A program made the translations under genes and the position numbers. 64,000 nt of DNA from Actinomadura rubteroloni (GTDB lineage: Bacteria > Actinomycetota > Actinomycetes > Streptosporangiales > Streptosporangiaceae), in NCBI RefSeq assembly GCF_002911665.1, contig NZ_MTBP01000005.1, positions 275,794-339,793 of the forward strand, read 5' to 3'. This document shows positions 57,977-64,000 of the stretch, piece after piece (within the stretch, counting starts at the first letter, position 1; each line of letters begins with the position of its first letter). The notes beneath the pieces are model-generated. The model had not been told where the DNA came from. It did no database searches and saw nothing but the letters and a program-made list of their open reading frames with translations.

Positions 57977-58003
57977 GGGAATCTTGTGACCGGATCCAGC
58001 GTT
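57977..58003 (+). promoter_or_regulatory. SigR-type promoter of rbpA
   Basis: GGGAAT (57977-57982), exactly 18 bp, GTT (58001-58003). This equals the SigR/SigH thiol-oxidative-stress consensus GGGAAT-N18-GTT. rbpA of Streptomyces coelicolor is a known SigR target, so conservation is expected. Confidence 0.8.
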
Positions 58004-58044
58004 GGCATGGACGACACCGCAAGCCGTCTGGGAGGCACGTGACG

Positions 58045-58389
58045 ATGGCCGAGCGCGCACTTCGCGGCACCCGACTCGGAGCGACGAGCTACGAGAACGA
58101 TCGCAACACCGACCTGGCCCCGCGCCAGGAGGTGGACTACACCTGCGGCAAGGGCCACCGGTTCACCGTGACGCTCGCCGCCGAGGCCGAGGTGCCCATG
58201 ACATGGGAATGCCGGAGCTGCGGCGCGACCGCTCTCCGGGTGGACGGGGAACTGCCCCAGGCCAAGAAGGGCAAGCCCGCCCGAACCCACTGGGACATGC
58301 TGATGGAACGCCGCACCGTCGAGGACCTGGAGGAAGTCCTCGCCGAGCGCCTGGCGATCCTGCGGGCAGGCCGCCGCAAGAGCGCCTGA
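58045..58389 (+). CDS. rbpA: RNA polymerase-binding protein RbpA
   Basis: 114 aa. The N-terminal tail is MAERALRGTRLGATSYENDR, the zinc-bearing core has VDYTCGKGHRF and WECRSCGATA, the basic linker is AKKGKPARTHWDM, and the sigma-interacting helix is RTVEDLEEVLAERLAILRAG. RbpA stabilises the principal sigma factor on RNA polymerase and stimulates initiation. ATG 58045 is chosen over GTG 58039, since GGAGG (58031-58035) is 9 nt away. Confidence 0.95.
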   Translation: MAERALRGTRLGATSYENDRNTDLAPRQEVDYTCGKGHRFTVTLAAEAEVPMTWECRSCGATALRVDGELPQAKKGKPARTHWDMLMERRTVEDLEEVLAERLAILRAGRRKSA

Positions 58390-58406
58390 CCCGCACGAAC
58401 GCGACA

Positions 58407-58438
58407 TCGGGGTCCGCACCACACGGTGCGGACCCCGA
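58407..58438 (+). terminator. Hairpin terminator of rbpA
   Basis: Perfect 14-bp stem (58407-58420 with 58425-58438) and ACAC loop, starting 17 bp after the stop codon. Confidence 0.85.
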
Positions 58439-59057
58439 CGCACGCCCACCCCCATCCCCCACCCACGCCCCGTCGACCCACCGCACGCCCCCACCTACGC
58501 GGCGCCTTCGACCGCGCGGCGGACATCGTGCCGGGCGCGCCGTGCGCGGCACACGCCGGGACGTTGAGCGCGGGCGAGCGGCCGGTTGTGGCCGCAACGC
58601 CCGGCCCGATGGTGCCGGCCCTGCGCCCGGCACCGTCTCGCACGAGCAGACGTGCGTGCGAGGTGGACGCCGCATGTGCGCCCCGGCAGGCGGGCGCGCC
58701 CGCCGGACGAACGGACGGCGGGGCAGCCGTGCCGCGCACGTGCGGACGCGCGTCGGCTGCGGCCGGCGCGGCCTTCCAGGCGAAGGGCAGCCGAGTGGCC
58801 AGGCCGGGTGGGCAGGGCACGCCGCCGCGCGGCCAGGGCGGCAGGGCGCGGGCGGCGCCTTCCCGCCCTTCCTGCCATGGCCACCTTTCCCGCCATGGCC
58901 GCGCGGCGGCGGGACGGACGGACGGGCCGGGCGAGCACGCGTGATGCCGCGCGAGGGCGAGCCGGGGCGAGGAGCGAAAGCAGGCGCGCCCGGCCTTATA
59001 CGGGCGTGCAGAGGGGGCGCGCACGCGTGGAGGGGGCGCGGTGGCGGGCCGGGTGGG
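58439..59057. other. 600-bp intergenic region, no gene seen
   Basis: Low-complexity GC-rich DNA between rbpA and the convergent fxsA. Frames on both strands give Arg/Ala/Pro-rich peptides without start signals. No repeat array, RNA motif or mobile element was recognised. Confidence 0.5.
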
Positions 59058-59579
59058 TCAGGGGCGGACGGGGAGGCCGTTTGTGCCGTCCGGGGGCGGG
59101 TCGTCGCGGACGACCTCGCCGCGCACCACCGGGCCGCGCGGCGCGTCTCCGGGGGCGGACGGGCCGAAGCCGGGCGGGAACGCGCCGCCGAACGGCGCGG
59201 GGCGCGGAAGGGTGGCGGCGCGGCGCGACGCCCAGGACAGGAACGCGCGCCGCACCAGCGGGCGCGTCAACGGCAGCACGACCAGCGCGCCAAGGACGTC
59301 GCTGACGAACCCCGGCGTGAGCAGCAGCAGCCCGCCCGTCATGACCAGGGCGGCGTCGCCGACCTCCCGGTCGGGGACCGTGCCGGTGCGGGCGGCGTCC
59401 TGCAGCGCCCGCCAGGCGCGGCGGCCCGCGCGGCGCACGATCCAGCCGCCGAGCGCGGCGGAGGCCAGCAGCAGCGCGAACGTCCACCAGCCCCCGATCA
59501 GGTGGGCCGCGCCGGCGACGGCGAGGACCTCGGCGACCGGGAGCAGCAGGATCGCGGCGAGAACGGGACGGGACGGCAT
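59058..59579 (-). CDS. fxsA: FxsA-family membrane protein
   Basis: 173 aa. Three to four helices with the FxsA signature AALVMTGGLLLLTPGFVSDVLGALVVLPLTRPLVR, then a Pro/Gly-rich cytoplasmic tail (RPAPFGGAFPPGFGP). FxsA overexpression suppresses phage T7 exclusion in E. coli; its normal role is unclear. ATG 59579. A weak pair of TGAA units 11 bp apart lies about 60 bp upstream, noted but not claimed as an operator. Confidence 0.9.
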   Translation of the reverse strand: MPSRPVLAAILLLPVAEVLAVAGAAHLIGGWWTFALLLASAALGGWIVRRAGRRAWRALQDAARTGTVPDREVGDAALVMTGGLLLLTPGFVSDVLGALVVLPLTRPLVRRAFLSWASRRAATLPRPAPFGGAFPPGFGPSAPGDAPRGPVVRGEVVRDDPPPDGTNGLPVRP

Positions 59580-59686
59580 GGCTCCAGCCTCGGGCGGTCG
59601 GCGCGGGACGCGGCCCGGCCGGGACGCGTCCCCTTCACACCGCTTTCAACGCGGCGGGCCCCCGGAACGTTTCCGGCGGCCGGCGG

Positions 59687-60439
59687 TCAGCGGCGGAAGC
59701 GCTCGGCGCGGGCCTCCACGCCCCACCGCGCGACCCGCCACGCCGCTTCCACGATGACGTCGCCGCTCATCTTGCTCTGCCCGTGGACCCGCTCGTGGAA
59801 GGTGATCGGGACCTCCACGACGCGCAGGCCCTGCCGCAGCGTCCGCAGCGCCAGGTCGATCTGGAAGCAGTAGCCGCGCGACGCGACGCCCTCCAGCCCG
59901 ATCTTGTCCAGGGTCGCGGCGCGGAACGCGCGGAACCCGCCGGTCGCGTCGTGGACGGGCACGCTCAGTACCAGCCGCGCGTAGACGTTCGCGCCGCGCG
60001 ACAGGACCTCGCGGCGGCGCGGCCAGTTCACGACCTTCCCGCCCGGCACCCACCGCGACCCGATGACGAGGTCGGCGTCGCGCAGGGCGCCGAGCAGCCG
60101 CGGGAGCTCCTCGGGCTGGTGGGAGCCGTCGGCGTCCATCTCGACCATGACGTCGTAGCCGTGCTCGGCGGCCCACCCGAACCCGGCGATGTAGGCGGCG
60201 CCCAGGCCGTCCTTGGCGGTGCGGTGCAGGACCTTCACGTGGTCGTCGCCGTCGGCGAGGGCGTCGGCGAGGTCACCGGTGCCGTCGGGGCTGTTGTCGT
60301 CCACGACGAGGACGTCGACGTGCGGGACGGCCGCCCGGACGCGGCCCACGATGGACTCGATGTTCTCCCGTTCGTCGTAGGTCGGGATGATCACCAGGAC
60401 CCTGCCCAGGTCCGGCGTCCCGTGCGCCGCAGTCTCCAT
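59687..60439 (-). CDS. ppm1: Polyprenol monophosphomannose synthase
   Basis: 250 aa GT2 enzyme: VLVIIPTYDERENIESIV, VDDNSPDGTGDLA, DGLGAAYIAGFGWAAEHGYDVMVEMDADGSHQPEELPRLL with the metal-binding DAD, and RGYCFQIDLALR. It transfers mannose from GDP-mannose to polyprenyl phosphate for lipoglycan and protein O-mannosylation. It starts 6 bp after lnt, matching the actinobacterial lnt-ppm pair that is fused in Mycobacterium tuberculosis Ppm1. Confidence 0.94.
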   Translation of the reverse strand: METAAHGTPDLGRVLVIIPTYDERENIESIVGRVRAAVPHVDVLVVDDNSPDGTGDLADALADGDDHVKVLHRTAKDGLGAAYIAGFGWAAEHGYDVMVEMDADGSHQPEELPRLLGALRDADLVIGSRWVPGGKVVNWPRRREVLSRGANVYARLVLSVPVHDATGGFRAFRAATLDKIGLEGVASRGYCFQIDLALRTLRQGLRVVEVPITFHERVHGQSKMSGDVIVEAAWRVARWGVEARAERFRR

Positions 60440-60445
60440 CGCGTG

Positions 60446-62071
60446 TCAGTTCCCCTCGTTGTCTCGTCGCCCGCGCGCCGCGACGGCGGCCGCCCCCACG
60501 GCCAGCACGGCGACGGCGGCGAGCGCGTCCTCCGGAAGCGCGCCGAGCCGGTCGGCGAGCGTGCGCCCGGTGCGCGCGGGCATCGTCGCGACCTGGACGT
60601 CGGGCGTGAACTCCCGCGACCGCGACACGATCCGCCCGTCGGGAGCCACGATCGCGCTGATGCCGCTCGTCGCCGCCACCAAGATCGTACGGCCATGCTC
60701 GACCGCGCGCAGCCGCGACATGGCGATCTGCTGCGGGGGAAGGCTCGTGCGGCCGTAGGTGGCGTTGTTGGTCTGCACGACGAGCATCTGCCCGCGCGCG
60801 ACGTCGCGCACCTCCCGGTCGTAGGCGACCTCGAAGCAGATCACGTCGCCGATGGTGACGGGGCCGAGCCGCATCACGCCCGACCGCTTGCCGTGCGCGA
60901 AGTCGCGGGGGACGCGGTCGAACCGGGTGATCAGCTTCGTCAGCAGCGGACGGAACGGGATGTACTCCCCGAACGGGACGGGGTGGCGTTTCACGTAGTA
61001 GTCGCCGGGCCCGGTGACGGGGTCCCACACGATGCCGCGGTTCTCGACCTGGGTGCCGTCGGAGCTGTCGACGAGCGCGCCGACCAGCACCGGCACCCCG
61101 ACGTCCTTGACGGCCTCGTCGATCGCCGCGTACGCGTCGGTCTCGGCGTAGGGGTCCAGGTCGCTGGCGTTCTCGGGCCACACCACCAGGCTCGGCCGCG
61201 CGACCTTCCCCTCGCGGATGCGGGCGGCGAGTTCGTGGGTGCGGTTGACGTGGTTGGTGAGGACGGCCTTGCGCTGCCCCTCGAAGTCCAGGCCGAGGCG
61301 CGGGACGTTGCCCTGGACCACCGCGACCGTCACGGGCCGTCCGCCGGTCGGGACCGGGACCGCGCGCGCCGCCGCGCCGAGCGCCGCGACGGCCGCGAGC
61401 GCGGCGGCGACGCCGAGCAGCGCGTTCCGGCGGCGGCCGGGCTTCCGCGCGGCGGCGACGCCGAGCGCGGCGGCGGCCAGCAGCCCGCCCACCAGGGCGG
61501 TCGCGAACGTGACCAGCGGCGCGCCGCCGACCGCCGCGTACGGGGTGAGGGGCGTGCCGGTCTGGCTGAACGCCAGCCGCGCCCACGGGAACCCGCCGAA
61601 CGGGACGCTGCCGCGCACCAGTTCCTGCGCGACCCACAGCGCCGCCGTCCACACCGGCCATCCGCGCAGCCGTCCCACGGCCGCGAACCCGGCCGTCATC
61701 GGCGCGAAGTACAGGGCCTGGACGAGGCTGAGCGCGACCCACCCGTCCGCGCCGACCCGCGCGATGCCGGTGAGGACGGGCAGGAAGAACGCCGCACCCG
61801 ACAGGAACCCGAGCCACGCCGCCGTCCGCGCCCGCAGCCCCCGCACCGCGAGGACCAGGACGGCGACCGCGACCGGCGCCGTCACCGTCCACCCCGCCGG
61901 GGGGAACGCCGCGAACAGCAGCGGCCCGGCCGCGGCGGCGGCCAGGGTGCGGGGCCAGCCGGCGCGCCCGCCGCGGCGCAGCCCCGCCCACCGGCGCGCC
62001 CACCGGCCGGGGCGGGCCGGGGGCGGCGGCCCGGCGTCGGGGGGGCTGCCCGCGAGGGTGTCCTGCGTCAC
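60446..62071 (-). CDS. lnt: Apolipoprotein N-acyltransferase
   Basis: 541 aa. About six N-terminal membrane helices, then a nitrilase domain with catalytic Glu in LVVWPENAS, Lys in YYVKRHPVPFGEYIPFR and Cys in VICFEVAYD. GSVPFGGFPWARLAFSQ is the essential-arm region. It N-acylates mature lipoproteins in the membrane. GTG 62071 follows AGGAAGG. Operon with ppm1. Confidence 0.93.
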   Translation of the reverse strand: MTQDTLAGSPPDAGPPPPARPGRWARRWAGLRRGGRAGWPRTLAAAAAGPLLFAAFPPAGWTVTAPVAVAVLVLAVRGLRARTAAWLGFLSGAAFFLPVLTGIARVGADGWVALSLVQALYFAPMTAGFAAVGRLRGWPVWTAALWVAQELVRGSVPFGGFPWARLAFSQTGTPLTPYAAVGGAPLVTFATALVGGLLAAAALGVAAARKPGRRRNALLGVAAALAAVAALGAAARAVPVPTGGRPVTVAVVQGNVPRLGLDFEGQRKAVLTNHVNRTHELAARIREGKVARPSLVVWPENASDLDPYAETDAYAAIDEAVKDVGVPVLVGALVDSSDGTQVENRGIVWDPVTGPGDYYVKRHPVPFGEYIPFRPLLTKLITRFDRVPRDFAHGKRSGVMRLGPVTIGDVICFEVAYDREVRDVARGQMLVVQTNNATYGRTSLPPQQIAMSRLRAVEHGRTILVAATSGISAIVAPDGRIVSRSREFTPDVQVATMPARTGRTLADRLGALPEDALAAVAVLAVGAAAVAARGRRDNEGN

Positions 62072-62618
62072 CGCGCGTCCTTCCTGTCGCTCTGCGGGAA
62101 CGCTACCGGGGACGCGCCCGCCCCACGACCGGGACCGGGCGTTCGCGCAGGAGGCAGGCGGAATTCGCGCGGGGCACGGAAGAGGACCCGTGGCATCCGT
62201 CGGGCCGGACACGCCTCACAGGCGGTGAGAACGAGGATCCGTTTTCTACTGGATGCCGCGGGTCCTTCCCGGGTCCAACCCCCGCGCGATCGGGCGGCTC
62301 CACCCAGAAGGCCCCGGAGCCCGCACCTGGCTCGTTGGCGCGGGGTGGGCGGCGTCGTGAGCGGCCGATCGGTGAGTCCGTGCTGGACCCGAGCAAAACT
62401 ATCCGGTTCACCGGCCTTGTCAACCACCGCGCGCGACCTGCGCGGACCCGTCCGCGCAGGTCGCGGCGCGGATCGCGGCGCACCGAAATCGGCGCGGGCG
62501 AGACGGCCGGAACGCGCCACCGCAAAAGGCAGCGCCGCGACGGATGGTGAAACTATAGTAACCCTCGGTTAACCCTTGTGTCGGTTTCCCGGCACCTTCA
62601 CCCCCGGAAGAGAGGGTC
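62072..62618. other. Intergenic region, promoter for the DUF4239-like gene
   Basis: 547 bp between divergent genes. TATAGT at 62554-62559 is a likely -10 for the gene at 62619, within a locally AT-rich stretch containing GTAACC and GGTTAACCC. The remainder has no gene or RNA that I can support. Confidence 0.45.
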
Positions 62619-63389
62619 ATGCCCGTCTATCTCCTCGCCGCGCTCTGCGCCGTGGCGGTCGTGCTGCTGGCCGGCCGCCTGGCGCGCAGGATGCGGCTCG
62701 GCGACGAGGACGCCGCCGCCGACGGCCCCACCAACGCCCACGCCGGATCCATGCTGTCGGCGCTGTTCCTCGCCGCGTTCGCGATCGCGATCGTCGTCCC
62801 GTGGACGACCACCGACGCCGCGCGCCTCAACACGTTCACCGAGAGCCAGGCCATCGTCGAGGCGACCTGGACCACCACCCGGCTGCCCGCCGCCGAGGGC
62901 GCGCCGCTGCGCGACGCGCTCACCGGCTACGCCCGCTTCGTCCGCGACCGCGAGTGGCCCCGCATGCGCGACGGCCGCATGGACCCCGCCGGGGACTCCG
63001 CCCTGGACGGCCTGCGCCGCCGCGCCATCGCGCTGCCCACCGACAAGGGCGACGAGCAGAGCGACGCCCGCACCGCCCTGCTGGACCAGATCGCGCAGAT
63101 CTCCACCGCCCGGCACCAGCGCGGCATGGACGCGCGCAGCAGCCCGCCCGGCTGGCTCCTGGTCATCACGATCGCGACCGGCCTCGTCGTGGTGCTGCTG
63201 CCGTTCCTGTCGGGCGCGCGGCCCCGCGGGTGGACGCTCGTCCCGCTCGGCATCATGGCCGGGCTCCTCGGCGTCGGCGTGTGGCTGGCCATCGACATCT
63301 CCCACGTGTTCGCCGGGGCGCTGGCCGTCCAGCCCACCGCGTTCGCCTCCGCGCTCGCCGAGATCGCGCGCATCGGCGCGGGCGGCTGA
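62619..63389 (+). CDS. DUF4239-like (bestrophin-fold) membrane protein
   Basis: 256 aa. One helix at the N-terminus (LLAALCAVAVVLLAGRL), a second at about 45-63 (SALFLAAFAIAIVVPW), a soluble helical segment with TESQAIVEATWTTTRLP, then two C-terminal helices (VITIATGLVVVLLPFLS, LGIMAGLLGVGVWLAIDI). The layout matches actinobacterial DUF4239 proteins; function unknown. GGAAGAGAGG precedes the ATG. Confidence 0.8.
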   Translation: MPVYLLAALCAVAVVLLAGRLARRMRLGDEDAAADGPTNAHAGSMLSALFLAAFAIAIVVPWTTTDAARLNTFTESQAIVEATWTTTRLPAAEGAPLRDALTGYARFVRDREWPRMRDGRMDPAGDSALDGLRRRAIALPTDKGDEQSDARTALLDQIAQISTARHQRGMDARSSPPGWLLVITIATGLVVVLLPFLSGARPRGWTLVPLGIMAGLLGVGVWLAIDISHVFAGALAVQPTAFASALAEIARIGAGG

Positions 63390-63391
63390 CC

Positions 63392-64000
63392 GTGCCGCCC
63401 TCGACGAACCCGTCCCCGCCCGGCCCCGCGCCGCGTCCGGCCCGGCGCGCGTCACCGCGCGGCCGGTGGCGGGCGGTCCTGCGGCCGGGGTGGATCCGGC
63501 CGGGCGCGCGGCGCGCCCTCGCCGTGGCCGGGGTGCTCGCGGTCGCGCCGTTCGCGCCGCTGGCCGCGTCCGCCGCGCCGCCTCCGCCGCCCGTCCCGCA
63601 CCCGCGTCCCTGGCCGCATCCGCATCCTCATCCGCGGGTGATCGTGTGCCTGGACGGCGTCGCCTACGTCGGCGTGGGCGACGGCGGCGTCCGCGTGATC
63701 GTCGGCGGCGGCGTCCACTGTCCCCGGCCGCCGCACCACCACCATCCCCATCCCACCCCGACCCCGACCCCGACGCCTCCGCCGGCCAGGCCGACGCCGA
63801 CACCCAAGCCCACGCCGACGCCCTCGAAGGCGCCCGCCGCGCCCGCGCCCCCCGCGCCGAGCCCGACGCCGGCTCGAGTATGGTTACCTCGCTGTCCTGG
63901 GGTTCGCACAGGGCGTTCGGCCGCCGTTCATCTTCGTGCTGCTCGCCGTGCTCGCGTTCCACCACCACGACATCGTGTACCGCGCCCGCCAGGGGCTCCG
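63392..64000 (+). CDS. Secreted Pro/His-rich protein, running off the window
   Basis: GTG at 63392, 2 bp after the DUF4239-like gene, opens a frame that stays open to the window end. After a basic stretch there is a hydrophobic signal segment (ALAVAGVLAVAPFAPLAASA), then HPRPWPHPHPHPRVIVCLDG, a small Gly/Val domain (VGVGDGGVRVIVGGGVHCPR) and a PT/PK repeat tail. From about 63865 this frame stops looking like protein (ARVWLPRCPGV), while another frame becomes convincing. So either the gene ends in a frameshift here, or it is joined to an unrelated sequence. Confidence 0.55.
   Translation, partial: MPPSTNPSPPGPAPRPARRASPRGRWRAVLRPGWIRPGARRALAVAGVLAVAPFAPLAASAAPPPPPVPHPRPWPHPHPHPRVIVCLDGVAYVGVGDGGVRVIVGGGVHCPRPPHHHHPHPTPTPTPTPPPARPTPTPKPTPTPSKAPAAPAPPAPSPTPARVWLPRCPGVRTGRSAAVHLRAARRARVPPPRHRVPRPPGAP
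63873..64000 (+). other. Out-of-frame membrane-protein segment at the window end
   Basis: In the frame of 63873 the DNA reads LEYGYLAVLGFAQGVRPPFI and FVLLAVLAFHHHDIVYRARQ without stop, strongly membrane-like. It recalls C-terminal domains of actinobacterial CDP-alcohol-phosphatidyltransferase/DUF5941 proteins (recall, unverified). Upstream in the same frame there is only Arg/Pro-rich nonsense, so it has no start within the window. Confidence 0.45.

Noticed and set aside
58439..59057. Genes between rbpA and fxsA
   Set aside because: All frames are Arg/Ala/Pro-rich, mutually overlapping and lack start signals.
59634..59648. Fourth response-regulator box upstream of fxsA
   Set aside because: Only two weak TGAA units at 11-bp spacing on the minus strand, without the TGAGA core; too little to claim.
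62215..62300. tRNA-like segment with a GGTCCAACCC T-loop resemblance
   Set aside because: No acceptor stem or anticodon arm could be folded around it.

Overview
This is a chromosomal window from a very high-GC actinomycete. Codon third positions are almost all G or C, GTG starts and 4-bp ATGA/GTGA overlaps are common, and several genes appear to make leaderless mRNA. RbpA, ECF41 and ECF42 sigma factors, a Lnt/Ppm1 pair, TerD, a DUF3152 protein and many TetR regulators fit a filamentous Streptosporangiales-type soil bacterium (Thermomonosporaceae/Actinomadura-like; the genus is inference from recall). No rRNA, tRNA, CRISPR array or intact insertion sequence was seen.

Layout. 0-7 kb: an FAD oxidoreductase with its ECF41/SigJ-type sigma factor; a rifamycin monooxygenase gene (rox) preceded by a rifamycin-associated element; then a coupled MFS exporter - YCII/DGPF protein - ECF42 sigma unit. 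7-9.3 kb: TetR and a divergent aldo/keto reductase, bracketed by five copies of one operator. 9.6-13.1 kb: a patch of lower GC with a hydrolase, a frameshifted gene, a TetR with a 28-bp palindrome, a decayed serine resolvase and unknown genes. 13.1-17.6 kb: a DHFR-fold protein whose promoter copies that of the ECF42 operon, a tyrosine recombinase, TetR, and a sORF-rsgA-GNAT unit. 17.7-27.8 kb: a long Ala-rich unknown protein, an OmpR/HisKA two-component system, and a three-gene GT2-GtrA / GT39 / GT39 membrane glycosyltransferase operon. 27.8-37.5 kb: a 14-bp minisatellite, SDR, class V aminotransferase, PucR regulator, DUF2231 protein, a small KASIII / acyltransferase / acyl-CoA-oxidase-like locus, and terD. 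37.6-45.4 kb: HAD hydrolase, DUF3152, TetR, YigZ, GlxA regulator with a cysteine hydrolase, HpnB-like glycosyltransferase, and a second tyrosine recombinase with a small HTH gene. 45.4-50.5 kb: a TetX-like flavoprotein divergent from TetR, two hydrolases, and a membrane protein with a vestigial kinase N-lobe. 50.6-57.8 kb: MoxR-DUF58-VWA operon, rhomboid-like protein, two methyltransferases, EF-hand protein, GDPD, orphan Phd antitoxin, ClpP. 58-64 kb: rbpA under a SigR-type promoter, fxsA, lnt-ppm1, a DUF4239-like protein and a secreted Pro/His-rich protein running off the end.

The strongest signals beyond gene calling are regulatory. (i) Three triplets of TGAGA repeated every 11 bp lie before the two-component genes, before the glycosyltransferase operon and before the DUF2231 gene, which suggests a small response-regulator regulon. 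(ii) Two promoters 10 kb apart are near-identical and match the ECF42 -35 motif. (iii) A rifamycin-associated element precedes rox. (iv) An exact SigR-type promoter precedes rbpA. (v) Five CGGAAC-N3-GTTCCG operators surround a TetR gene, including three with no apparent target gene. Gene-family assignments rest on motifs and recall; no database search was possible.
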